Of a DNA stretch of 64,000 bases, positions 42,499 through 50,127 are shown piece by piece. A model generated the notes under the pieces. The model ran no database searches. It was not told the origin of the DNA and was given only the letters and a program-made list of their open reading frames with translations. Origin of the DNA: Clostridia bacterium (GTDB taxonomy: Bacteria; Bacillota; Clostridia; Oscillospirales; Acutalibacteraceae). The position numbers were made by a program, and so were the translations under genes. How positions within the stretch are numbered: the first letter of the stretch is position 1; every line of letters starts with the position of its first letter. The stretch lies in contig JAFQBE010000035.1 of assembly GCA_017416765.1 (NCBI GenBank), positions 62,001 through 126,000 on the forward strand. The letters are read 5' to 3'.

Positions 42499-43518
42499 TC
42501 AATTTTGAATTGTTTTAAGTGCTTCCCTTACTGCCTTTGCTCTTATCGCATCGCGCTGTGAAGCGTCGAGTGTTTTTCCTTCCCTTGCATTTACTGTTGC
42601 GGGCTGCATATCAACCATAAGCTCGCCTAAAGTTTCAAGGCTTACATCTATAAGCCCCTGTGCCGCGCCTAAGCGGACAAGTGACGAAAGCTGCATGAAC
42701 TCCTCGCAGCTCAACAACCTTGCATTTTTGAGTATGCCCCATGCGCGGAAAATCTTATCCTCCCAAACGGGATTTTTGAGCATCTGTTCACGCACAGCTA
42801 ATTCCTGCGCAACAAGCTGCTGTGCAATAGCTTTAAGGTTGCTCAACGCTGTTTCTTCGCTGATACCGAGCGTCACCTGATTGCTCAACTGATACATATC
42901 GCCGTTAGGTGTAGAGCCTTCGCCGTATGCACCGCGGATAATCAGACCAAGCTTTGATACGGTTGAAGCAATCTGGCTGATTCTGCCACTTTTTGCAAGA
43001 CCGGGCAAATGAAGCATAACCGATGCGCGCATTGCCGTGCCGAGATTTGTCGGGCATTGGGTCAGGTAGCCTATGCGTTCATCAAAAGCAAGCTGAAGCT
43101 TTGACGAAATAACATTATCAAGGCTGTCTGCACGCTTATATGCGCTGTCCAGCGCAAGACCTGCTTCCATAACCTGCAAACGGATATGGTCTTCTTCGCA
43201 CAGCATGATGCTTACAGATTCATCTTCGGACATAAGCAATGCCCTGCCCTTGGTTGCGCTTGCAAATTCGGGGCTTATCATGTGCCGCTCTGCAAGCGAA
43301 ATTGCCTGCGCACGGGAAAGGCTTTCCATTTCAATATAGCTTAAATCCTCATCGCAGCTTCCAAGCAGCGCATCACGCACAAGGGCATTGACCTGCGATT
43401 TTGTTTCAGCGTCCAATTTTGCGGGAAACGGAAAATCTTCAAGGTTTCTTGCAAGGCGGATACGGGTGCTGATTACAACCTCATTCTTTTCACCGCCACC
43501 GATGTACCATTTGCTCAT
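42499..43518 (-). CDS. mcsB: Protein arginine kinase McsB
   Basis: 339 residues. A phosphagen-kinase fold: VVISTRIRLARNLEDFPFP (ATP-binding arginines), IMLCEEDHIRLQ, ERIGYLTQCPTNLGTAMRASVMLHLP (the catalytic Cys-containing NLGT loop) and IRGAYGEGST. McsB phosphorylates arginines to mark proteins for ClpCP and inactivates CtsR. It overlaps mcsA by four bases. Confidence 0.95.
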   Translation of the reverse strand: MSKWYIGGGEKNEVVISTRIRLARNLEDFPFPAKLDAETKSQVNALVRDALLGSCDEDLSYIEMESLSRAQAISLAERHMISPEFASATKGRALLMSEDESVSIMLCEEDHIRLQVMEAGLALDSAYKRADSLDNVISSKLQLAFDERIGYLTQCPTNLGTAMRASVMLHLPGLAKSGRISQIASTVSKLGLIIRGAYGEGSTPNGDMYQLSNQVTLGISEETALSNLKAIAQQLVAQELAVREQMLKNPVWEDKIFRAWGILKNARLLSCEEFMQLSSLVRLGAAQGLIDVSLETLGELMVDMQPATVNAREGKTLDASQRDAIRAKAVREALKTIQN

Positions 43519-44030
43519 TTACCGTCACTCCCTTCAATTTCTCTTATTTCGTCGCGAAGCTTTGCCGCCTGTTCAAATTCCTGCTCCTCAATTGCCTTTT
43601 GCATTTTTGCTTTTAGAGCTTCAATTTGTTCTTCCTTTGTCGGCTGTTTGCTTTTCACTCTGCTTACTTCTATTTTTTTGCCGTTGTGTACTGCACGGCC
43701 GTGAATTCTTTCAAGCGAGGGCTGCAATTTATCGTAGAATACTCTGTAGCATTCGGCACAGCCAAGTCTGCTGTCGCGTACAATATCGTTGAACGAGTTG
43801 CCGCATTTCGGGCAGCGCACAACCTTTGTGCCGATAGATTTGCGGTTAATATCGCCGAGCAGGTCGCCGAAGAAATCGCTTAAACTCAAGGGAGCAAAGC
43901 CCGAAAACATATCCGTATAGCCAAGCTCACCTGCGCATTGCGAGCAAAGATGATGCTCTGTAGTGTCGCCGTTTACTACTCTTTTGATGTGGGTTGTTGC
44001 CTGCGCTTTTCCGCAGTTCTGACATAACAT
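43515..44030 (-). CDS. mcsA: McsA, activator of McsB
   Basis: 171 residues. Two zinc-binding CxxC pairs (CQNCGKAQ with CSQCAGE; CPKCGNS with CAEC), then a C-terminal UVR motif (EEQIEALKAKMQKAIEEQEF) like those in UvrB and ClpC. McsA activates the McsB kinase and helps sense oxidative or thiol stress through its cysteines. It lies 24 bases after ctsR. Confidence 0.93.
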   Translation of the reverse strand: MLCQNCGKAQATTHIKRVVNGDTTEHHLCSQCAGELGYTDMFSGFAPLSLSDFFGDLLGDINRKSIGTKVVRCPKCGNSFNDIVRDSRLGCAECYRVFYDKLQPSLERIHGRAVHNGKKIEVSRVKSKQPTKEEQIEALKAKMQKAIEEQEFEQAAKLRDEIREIEGSDGK

Positions 44031-44054
44031 AATAAAACTCCTCCTTCATTTACT

Positions 44055-44507
44055 TTATATATTCTGCAGCAGCATCTGCTTGAATACCGCTGCTCTGACT
44101 GTATCTTTAACCGGTTGTGATAACTCTCTGAAACAGTTATCCGAAACCGCCGCCAACATAATTTTGGCTGATTGCTTTGCAATTATTTCATTGTTTGCTA
44201 AATTGATTATATGCGCACGCGCTGTTTTTTCGTCCAGCCTTGTGCCCACATGGTTAAGCACCTGCATTATTACATTGCTTTTTGTGCCGACATTGGTGCG
44301 TGTAATGCGTATATAGCCGCCTCCGCCGCGTCTGCTTTCAACAGTATAGCCCTGTTCGGGGGTAAAGCGCGACGAAATAACATAGTTAATCTGGCTTGGT
44401 ACACAACCAACAGTCTGCGCCAGTTCGTTGCGCTGCATTTCAGCAATGCCGCCTTCGGCTTCAAGCATATCCATAATAAGCTGTGCGATAGTGTTGCTTA
44501 TATTCAC
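44055..44507 (-). CDS. ctsR: Transcriptional repressor CtsR
   Basis: 150 residues. A winged HTH with CVPSQINYVISSRFTPEQGYTVESRRGGGGYIRI, the glycine-rich heat-sensing wing of CtsR, and a C-terminal McsB-interacting domain. GTG at 44507 is chosen: AAAGGA is 9 bases upstream, it gives VNISNTIAQLI aligning with Bacillus CtsR (GHNISDIIEQYL), and the longer start at 44558 lies upstream of the deduced transcription start. CtsR represses its own operon and other clp genes through direct heptad repeats present in the promoter. Confidence 0.93.
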   Translation of the reverse strand: MNISNTIAQLIMDMLEAEGGIAEMQRNELAQTVGCVPSQINYVISSRFTPEQGYTVESRRGGGGYIRITRTNVGTKSNVIMQVLNHVGTRLDEKTARAHIINLANNEIIAKQSAKIMLAAVSDNCFRELSQPVKDTVRAAVFKQMLLQNI

Positions 44508-44526
44508 TTCGCCACATCCTTTCGAG

Positions 44527-44605
44527 TTTGACTTTGACTTTCTTTGACCTTTGTCCATATTCTATCCCATTTTGACCAAACCGTCAAAGGTCAATAAAGG
44601 TCAAA
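44527..44605. promoter_or_regulatory. CtsR operator boxes
   Basis: GGTCAAT-AAA-GGTCAAA (44589-44605, plus strand) and GGTCAAA-GAA-AGTCAAA (minus strand, 44549-44533), with a further AGTCAAA-like heptad to 44527. Each fits the CtsR direct-repeat consensus with one mismatch. One lies upstream of the -35, the other over the transcription start. Confidence 0.88.
44559..44587 (-). promoter_or_regulatory. Promoter of the ctsR operon
   Basis: Minus strand: TTGACG (44587-44582), 17-base spacer, TAGAAT (44564-44559). Confidence 0.8.
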
Positions 44606-44838
44606 TTTGTTTTTTATCCGCCAATTTTTTAAATTAGCTCCCAAATACTCCGTTTTTCTTCAATTTTTGAAAAGTTTGACCTTAATGACAAGCTAATAAC
44701 CATAATTAGATAATAAAAAGAAAGTTTGATTTGAGGATTAATAAAAATTTAATTCATAATGAGTTAGCAAATGTTTTCTTTGTTCAAGTTTCATTAAGTT
44801 CGCAATTATGATAAATGTTTATTTGTAAAGTCTTATAC

Positions 44839-44867
44839 TTGACAAGCGATGTTTAATATTATATAAT
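44839..44867 (+). promoter_or_regulatory. Promoter of metK
   Basis: TTGACA (44839-44844), 17-base spacer, TATAAT (44862-44867). Confidence 0.85.
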
Positions 44868-44887
44868 ACCCAAGCAACTGAATATTT

Positions 44888-45023
44888 CCTTATTAAGAGC
44901 GGCTGAGGGAACAGGCCCGATGAAGCCCGACAACCTGCGATAAGCAAGGTGTTAAATCCTGCGGTGTATACCGGAAGATAAGGTCAGACTTATTACGCCG
45001 GTGAAGAATGGCGTAATTTTTTT
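44888..45023 (+). promoter_or_regulatory. SAM-I (S-box) riboswitch with terminator
   Basis: P1 CCTTAT (44889-44894) pairs with ATAAGG (44978-44983). The core GAGCGGCTGAGGGA, GGCCCGATGAAGCCCG and ACAACC matches the S-box consensus. ATAAG can alternatively pair with CTTAT (44989-44993) as antiterminator. The terminator ATTACGCC...GGCGTAAT plus T-run is 44992-45023. High SAM would end transcription before metK. Confidence 0.95.
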
Positions 45024-45047
45024 ATGTTTAGAAAGGAAGAGAAAGAA

Positions 45048-46187
45048 ATGAGCAAAAGACTTTTCACATCCGAGTCCGTTACTGAAGGACATCCCGATAA
45101 AATCTGCGACCAGATTTCAGATGCTGTGCTTGACGCTATCCTTGCGCAGGACCCCAACGGCAGAGTTGCCTGCGAAACAACCTGCACAACGGGTCAGATT
45201 CTTATTATGGGCGAAATTTCAACAACAGCCAATATCGATATTCCCGCTATTGCGCGTAAAACTGTTTGCGAAATCGGTTACGACAGCGCTGAAAAAGGCT
45301 TTGACGGCAACAGCTGTGCAGTTCTGCTTGCTATGGATAAGCAGAGCCCCGATATTGCAATGGGTGTTGACCGCGAGGGTGCAGGTGACCAGGGCATGAT
45401 GTTCGGCTTTGCCTGCGATGAAACACCCGAGCTTATGCCGCTTCCCATCGCAATGGCACACAAGCTTGCCCTCAGGCTTACAGAGGTTCGTAAGAACGGC
45501 ACCATGGCTTACCTTCGTGCAGACGGCAAAACACAGGTTACCGTTGAATATGATGACGATAAGCCCGTTCGTATTGACGCTATTGTTGTTTCTTCACAGC
45601 ACAGCGCCGATGTTGAGCAGGAGCAGATTCGTGCAGACGTTATTGAAAATGTAATCAAGCCCGTTGTTCCCGCAGAATTCCTTGATGCCAATACAAAAAT
45701 TTATGTCAACCCCACAGGTCGCTTTGTTACAGGCGGTCCGCAGGGTGACAGCGGCCTTACAGGCAGAAAAATAATTGTTGATACTTACGGCGGCTATTCA
45801 CGCCACGGCGGCGGTGCTTTCTCCGGCAAGGACCCGACTAAGGTTGACCGCAGCGCAGCTTATGCCGCACGCTATGTTGCAAAGAATATTGTTGCCGCAG
45901 GCCTTGCAAAGAAGTGTGAGGTTCAGCTTGCATACGCAATCGGCGTTGCACAGCCCGTTTCAGTTCGCGTTGATACCTTCGGCACAGGTGCAGTTGCAGA
46001 AGAAAAGCTTGAAGAAGCCGTAAATAAGGTGTTCGAGCTTACTCCCGCAGCCATTATTAAAAATCTCGGTCTGCGCCAGCCCATATATAAGCAGGTTGCA
46101 GCCTACGGTCATGTCGGCAGAACAGATATCTCCCTTCCCTGGGAAAAAACCGACAAAGTTGACGAAATCAAAGCAGCAGTGGTATAA
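45048..46187 (+). CDS. metK: S-adenosylmethionine synthase
   Basis: 379 residues. Signatures: [54 protein letters not shown] and [19 protein letters not shown]. It makes SAM from methionine and ATP. GAAAGGAAGAG precedes the ATG at 45048; the earlier ATG at 45024 lies in the riboswitch terminator tail. It is controlled by the upstream SAM-I riboswitch. A terminator follows immediately. Confidence 0.96.
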   Translation: MSKRLFTSESVTEGHPDKICDQISDAVLDAILAQDPNGRVACETTCTTGQILIMGEISTTANIDIPAIARKTVCEIGYDSAEKGFDGNSCAVLLAMDKQSPDIAMGVDREGAGDQGMMFGFACDETPELMPLPIAMAHKLALRLTEVRKNGTMAYLRADGKTQVTVEYDDDKPVRIDAIVVSSQHSADVEQEQIRADVIENVIKPVVPAEFLDANTKIYVNPTGRFVTGGPQGDSGLTGRKIIVDTYGGYSRHGGGAFSGKDPTKVDRSAAYAARYVAKNIVAAGLAKKCEVQLAYAIGVAQPVSVRVDTFGTGAVAEEKLEEAVNKVFELTPAAIIKNLGLRQPIYKQVAAYGHVGRTDISLPWEKTDKVDEIKAAVV

Positions 46188-46191
46188 TATA

Positions 46192-46222
46192 AAACAGCCG
46201 GGCTATGGCTCGGCTGTTTTTT
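46192..46222 (+). terminator. Terminator of metK
   Basis: AACAGCCG (46193-46200) pairs with CGGCTGTT (46211-46218), then T-run. Confidence 0.88.
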
Positions 46223-46224
46223 AA

Positions 46225-46258
46225 ATGCAGAATGCAGAGTGCAGAACGCAGAACGGAG
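46225..46258. repeat. Left heptad inverted repeat of the four-helix-bundle cassette
   Basis: Tandem heptads of the form GCAGAAT, GCAGAGT, GCAGAAC, GCAGAAC, then GGAG. The reverse complement, with two heptads swapped, is at 46663-46696. Confidence 0.8.
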
Positions 46259-46267
46259 TAGAAAAAT

Positions 46268-46621
46268 ATGGCTGAAAGAGCAATTGAAAAGAAGAGCTTT
46301 GATTTTGCTGTAAGAACAGTCAATTTGTATAAACATCTGACAACGGAGAAAAAAGAGTTTATTCTGTCGAAACAGTTTTTACGCTGCGGAACAAGCATAG
46401 GTGCGAATGTTTCAGAAGGAGAAAGAGGACAGAGCAAAGCAGATTTCAATGCGAAAATGAACATAGCATTAAAAGAAGCAAATGAAGCTTATTATTGGTT
46501 GAAGCTTCTGTATAAAACCGACTATTTATCAGACAAAGAATTTTTAAGCGTGCAAACGGATATAGATGAAATAATTGCAATATTGGTTGCAATATGTAAA
46601 AAAACAAATATCAATAATTAA
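46268..46621 (+). CDS. Four-helix-bundle protein (23S rRNA intervening-sequence/Avd-like family)
   Basis: 117 residues, all-helical. FDFAVRTVNLYKHL, SKQFLRCGTSIGANVSEGERGQSKADF and MNIALKEANEAYYWLKLL match the S23/TIGR02436 four-helix-bundle family. Its members are encoded in intervening sequences of 23S rRNA genes or as free genes; the Avd protein of diversity-generating retroelements is related. Function is unknown, with nucleic-acid binding likely. Here the gene is bracketed by 34-base inverted heptad repeats between the metK terminator and cpsB-like gene, with no reverse transcriptase nearby. The start follows GGAGTAG by 5 bases. Confidence 0.85.
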   Translation: MAERAIEKKSFDFAVRTVNLYKHLTTEKKEFILSKQFLRCGTSIGANVSEGERGQSKADFNAKMNIALKEANEAYYWLKLLYKTDYLSDKEFLSVQTDIDEIIAILVAICKKTNINN

Positions 46622-46662
46622 GTTGAATTTTAATGATTTAAATAATTCGGAGCGAAGCGACC

Positions 46663-46696
46663 CTTCGTTCTGCACTCTGCGTTCTGCATTCTGCAC
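46663..46696. repeat. Right heptad inverted repeat of the four-helix-bundle cassette
   Basis: GTTCTGC, ACTCTGC, GTTCTGC, ATTCTGC: the complement of the left repeat, preceded by GAGCGAAGCGACCC shared with the mcsB-clpC gap. Confidence 0.8.
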
Positions 46697-46732
46697 TTAA
46701 CGCAGAGCGTTAATAAGAAAGGTTGGTTTGAA

Positions 46733-47494
46733 ATGATTGATTTCCATTGCCACATTCTTCCCGGAATTGATGACGGGGCAGAAAATATGGAAGAAGCTGT
46801 AAGGCTTTGCGAAATTGCCGTTGAGAACAGAATAACTAAATCAATTGTTACGCCTCACCTTGCAAATATGAACGAGGTTGACGATTTTATCCGTCTGCGT
46901 GACAGAAGGCTCGACGAGCTGCGCAGCGAGCTTGACAGAAGAAAAATCGAGCTTGAGCTATATCCGGCTACGGAAATTTTTGTAAACGATGATGTTTTTT
47001 ATGCTCCAAATCTCGATTCGGCAACAATTAACGGCACAAGCTATGTGCTGATTGAATTTTCTTTCAGAGGGCTTAACATAAACAGGCTTATAAAATATGT
47101 TCAGGAGTTTACTTCAAGAGGTTATCAGCCGATTATTGCTCACCCCGAAAGATATGCGTATATGCAGGCTGATTACGATATAGTTAACCACCTTGCGGAT
47201 ATTGGTGTGCTTTTTCAGCTAAATTCCGCTTCACTTGCAGGCTTTATGGGTCCCGTACCGCAGGAATTAAGCTACGCAATGGCTTACAACGGGCTTGCAT
47301 CATTTATAGGTACGGATGCGCACTCTGTTGCACACCGCCCGACAAATCTTTTTGAGCAGGCACAGCGTTTTCCGCACTCGATATCAGAACAGACCTACGA
47401 AAACCTGCTTGAAAGGAACGCACAGGCTGTTCTTGACGGCAAACCCGTAATACGTGAAGAGATGTACGCTATACATCCGAGAAGATTTTTTTAA
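46733..47494 (+). CDS. PHP-type tyrosine-protein phosphatase (CpsB/YwqE family)
   Basis: 253 residues. IDFHCHILPGIDDGA at the N-terminus, TPHL, ELYPATEIF, IAHPERY and GTDAHSV are the PHP metal-binding histidines and acids of the manganese-dependent CpsB/YwqE phosphatases. These dephosphorylate the tyrosine tail of the matching BY-kinase in capsule or exopolysaccharide synthesis. The kinase gene follows 107 bases later with its own promoter, which supports this pairing. Confidence 0.9.
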   Translation: MIDFHCHILPGIDDGAENMEEAVRLCEIAVENRITKSIVTPHLANMNEVDDFIRLRDRRLDELRSELDRRKIELELYPATEIFVNDDVFYAPNLDSATINGTSYVLIEFSFRGLNINRLIKYVQEFTSRGYQPIIAHPERYAYMQADYDIVNHLADIGVLFQLNSASLAGFMGPVPQELSYAMAYNGLASFIGTDAHSVAHRPTNLFEQAQRFPHSISEQTYENLLERNAQAVLDGKPVIREEMYAIHPRRFF

Positions 47495-47511
47495 TATATA
47501 ATAAAATAAGG

Positions 47512-47540
47512 TTTACTTTTGTCTTTTTTTGATGTATACT
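47512..47540 (+). promoter_or_regulatory. Promoter of the BY-kinase gene
   Basis: TTTACT (47512-47517), 17-base spacer, TATACT (47535-47540). Confidence 0.6.
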
Positions 47541-47601
47541 GTTTTTATATGTGTAACTATAAGTAAAATTCACATAAAAATTGAAAGGATTGAACGCGAA
47601 A

Positions 47602-49410
47602 ATGCAGGAAAGAACCAACGAAACCGCCAATGCCCTGCTTGGCAACGGTTTGTTTAACCCCGGCGGCTCCAATTTTGATATCGTTCGCCTTGTCCGTGCG
47701 CTTCTGCGCAGACTGTGGGCAATAGTCATGGTCGGTGTTATTTTTGCAGCGAGCGGCTATTTCTTCGCAAAAGCAACCTATGTTGAAAGCTTCAAGGTAA
47801 GCTCTACCTTACAGTTTACAACAACAAAGTATATCAAGGTTTCCGATGAAAACGGTAAGGAAGAGCTTGTTACCGTTGTTGTAAACTACGAAAACAGCAA
47901 TACGGACTACTATCGCTTCCTTCTCAAGGGCGATGTTATGGTTAACCGTCTTGTTGAAGCAACCGGCAGAAAATATTCCGCAGGTCAGATTAAAAACGCA
48001 ATAACCGTAAACGACCCCGGTGTAAAGGGCTTCTTCGGTCTTGAGGTTGTCGGCACTGACCGCGATTTCTGCAGCGAAGTTATGGACGCTATTATTGACA
48101 CATTCCCGGATTACCTGCGTTCCTCTGCAAGTACACTCGGCATCAAGCTTGTCAACTACCCGACTGACCCCATAACAAACAACAGCGACAACGCAGTTAA
48201 AATTGCGTTTGTTATGTTTATTCTCGGCGCTGCTCTTATTGCAGGCATAGTTCTTGTTGTTGAAGTATTCAGCGATACAGTAAAGAATGCAGACGATATC
48301 AGAAACAAAACAAGGGCAAATGTTATCGGCGCTATTCCCTATGTCGGCAAAAGCACAGGTCTTATCAACAAAAAGCCTGCATTTACGGGCGGTCTGTTGA
48401 TTACGGACGAAGAAAAGGTAAGCTTTGCGTTTGTTGAATGCTTCAAATCAATCCGTACAAAGCTTGAAGGTCTTTACAACAACAAGGGCTACAAAACCTT
48501 TATTGTTTCTTCAACATATGAAAACGAAGGTAAGACAACGGTTTCAATCAACATTGCCTGCTCTCTTGCACAGAAGGGCAAGTCTGTTCTTCTTATTGAT
48601 GCCGACCTTCGTAAGCCCGCCGTTCTTCGCACAATCGGTGTTAAGTACGATGATAAAGCCGGCCTTATTCCGATTATCAAGGGCGAATCAACTTATAAAG
48701 AATCAATTAAATATGTCAAGAGTCTTGGCTTGTTCCTGCTTCCCAGCGGTGGTATCACACAGAAGTCCTCCGAAGTTCTCGATGCAGACAAGGTACGCGA
48801 GGTTATTGAACAGGCAAGACGCGAGTTTGACTACATTATTATCGATACTCCGCCTTCACGAGTTGTTTCCGACAGCTTGGTTATGGCCACACTTGCTGAC
48901 GCAATGATTTTCGTAATAAGAAAAGAGCATGCAAAGATTGCCGATATTAACGAAACGCTTGATGAAATTGCCGGTACAAACATTGACATCGCCGGTGCAG
49001 TCTTCACCATGAACGATGAAGAATCACACGGTAAGATTCTCAACAAGGGCAGAGGTCTGCGTTCCAACCGTTACTACACAAGCGGCGGCTACGGTTACGG
49101 CGGCAGCAGCTATGGTTACGGCGGCAGCAGCTACGGTTACGGCGGCAGCAGCTATGGTTATGGCGGCGGTTACGGCTACGGTGGTGGTTACGGCTACGGC
49201 AGCGGTTATGGTTACGGCAGCGGTTATGGCTATGGCAGAGGCTATGGCTATGGCAGAGGCTATGGCTATGGCAGCAGAGGTTATGGCTACGGCTACGGTC
49301 TTTTCGGCAGGAAGAAGAAGCATAGCTCACGCCCGAATCCCGAACAGCCGCTTGATAACGAAATTCAGGAAAACAATTCCGCACCCGATACAGAAAATAC
49401 AAACGATTAA
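47602..49410 (+). CDS. Fused Wzz-type chain-length regulator/bacterial tyrosine kinase with Gly-Tyr tail
   Basis: 602 residues. Wzz-like domain with two membrane helices (LLRRLWAIVMVGVIFAASGY and FVMFILGAALIAGIVLVVEV). The cytosolic BY-kinase domain has Walker A ENEGKTTVS, A' LLIDADLRKP and B YIIIDTPPS. The tail (49072-49308) has 25 tyrosines in GYGYG repeats, then a basic GRKKKHSSRP stretch and an acidic end. BY-kinases autophosphorylate tail tyrosines to control polymer synthesis; usual tails have only a few. The ATG at 47602 is 12 bases from AAAGGA. No glycosyltransferase genes are in the window. Confidence 0.9.
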   Translation: MQERTNETANALLGNGLFNPGGSNFDIVRLVRALLRRLWAIVMVGVIFAASGYFFAKATYVESFKVSSTLQFTTTKYIKVSDENGKEELVTVVVNYENSNTDYYRFLLKGDVMVNRLVEATGRKYSAGQIKNAITVNDPGVKGFFGLEVVGTDRDFCSEVMDAIIDTFPDYLRSSASTLGIKLVNYPTDPITNNSDNAVKIAFVMFILGAALIAGIVLVVEVFSDTVKNADDIRNKTRANVIGAIPYVGKSTGLINKKPAFTGGLLITDEEKVSFAFVECFKSIRTKLEGLYNNKGYKTFIVSSTYENEGKTTVSINIACSLAQKGKSVLLIDADLRKPAVLRTIGVKYDDKAGLIPIIKGESTYKESIKYVKSLGLFLLPSGGITQKSSEVLDADKVREVIEQARREFDYIIIDTPPSRVVSDSLVMATLADAMIFVIRKEHAKIADINETLDEIAGTNIDIAGAVFTMNDEESHGKILNKGRGLRSNRYYTSGGYGYGGSSYGYGGSSYGYGGSSYGYGGGYGYGGGYGYGSGYGYGSGYGYGRGYGYGRGYGYGSRGYGYGYGLFGRKKKHSSRPNPEQPLDNEIQENNSAPDTENTND

Positions 49411-49418
49411 ATTTACAG

Positions 49419-49448
49419 GCAGCAGTACATTGCGTACTGCTGCTTTTT
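49419..49448 (+). terminator. Terminator of the BY-kinase gene
   Basis: GCAGCAGTAC (49419-49428) pairs with GTACTGCTGC (49434-49443), then five T. Confidence 0.88.
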
Positions 49449-49770
49449 GCATACTAATATGTGTTAAGATATAGTATATATAATGTTTATAATTATATAT
49501 AGAAAGAGTTTTGTGTCATTTTTACAAAAAGGTAAAAATCAGTGCCATTATTCGCCAAAAAGCACGAAAAACACACTGAAATATAAAAATTTGCATATTT
49601 TGTGGCTTTTATTATTAAATCTACAACAATTTGTATATAACAAAAAACTCTTGCGGGTTGAGAACAAGTCACCGTTAAAATAACGTAAAATCAAGGCAGT
49701 ATTTATGCACAAAATTTTAAAATATCTATTGTGCAAATGGGCAAAACAGATTAAGTTTTGGAAATTAAGG
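49449..49770. other. AT-rich gap, nothing recognised
   Basis: About 320 bases of AT-rich sequence between the kinase terminator and the next promoter, with no credible ORF, hairpin or repeat. Confidence 0.5.
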
Positions 49771-49800
49771 TTGACAAACCTACCTGATTAGTATTAATAT
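49771..49800 (+). promoter_or_regulatory. Promoter of the secreted-protein cluster
   Basis: TTGACA (49771-49776) and, 17-18 bases on, TTAATA/TAATAT (49794-49800). The start is expected near 49806. Confidence 0.65.
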
Positions 49801-49805
49801 AATAA

Positions 49806-50127
49806 TAACTGAAAAGGTACAAAGGGGGTAGTGCCCCTATCTGTAGTGTGCCTTTGGTTATATTGCTTCTGCTAATAAAGCCCCGCCGTTTAAATCTTGG
49901 TCTGTTAATCTTTATCGGACCGGACGGCGGAAAGCCAGATTGGCAAGTCCACCGGCGGTACCGTTTAAAACGGCAGATTAGGTTTTATCGGCAAGATTAA
50001 TTTCGAGGGAGGTTGTTATCCGAAGCAAAAGCATTCCCCACTCACGGCAGGGTTGTGGGTTTCCCGCGGGGGGAAACGGCAACCTGCAAATAAAAACCAT
50101 TTGCAAAATTTTACGGAGGTGTATCAC
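49806..50127 (+). ncRNA. Long structured 5' leader, candidate regulatory RNA
   Basis: About 320 bases, much more GC-rich than the flanks, with several complementary segments. GGGG-GTAGTG-CCCC lies near 49824. CCGCCGT (from 49888) pairs with ACGGCGG, enclosing GGTC...GACC. GCCA-GATT-GGC and CCGTT-TTAA-AACGG follow. AGGTTG near 50011 pairs with CAACCT near 50081, enclosing TTTCCCGCGGGGGGAAA. The SD GGAGGT (50115-50120) follows. I could not match it to a known riboswitch consensus; folding is by eye only. Confidence 0.5.

Noticed and set aside
46225..46696. Diversity-generating retroelement
   Set aside because: The four-helix-bundle protein is related to Avd, but no reverse transcriptase, template repeat or variable repeat is present nearby.
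49072..49308. CRISPR-like periodic DNA
   Set aside because: The periodicity is codon-level repetition of Gly and Tyr in an intact reading frame, without spacers or cas genes.
49024..49323. Ala/Val/Thr-repeat minus-strand ORF and other-frame repeats
   Set aside because: They are the other frames of the Gly-Tyr repeat DNA of the kinase tail.
49940..49990. T-box or c-di-GMP riboswitch in the long leader
   Set aside because: CGGCGGTACCG resembles the T-box AGGGTGGNACCGCG only loosely and no synthetase or amino-acid gene follows; the GGACG...AAAGCC similarity to GEMM lacks the other conserved positions.
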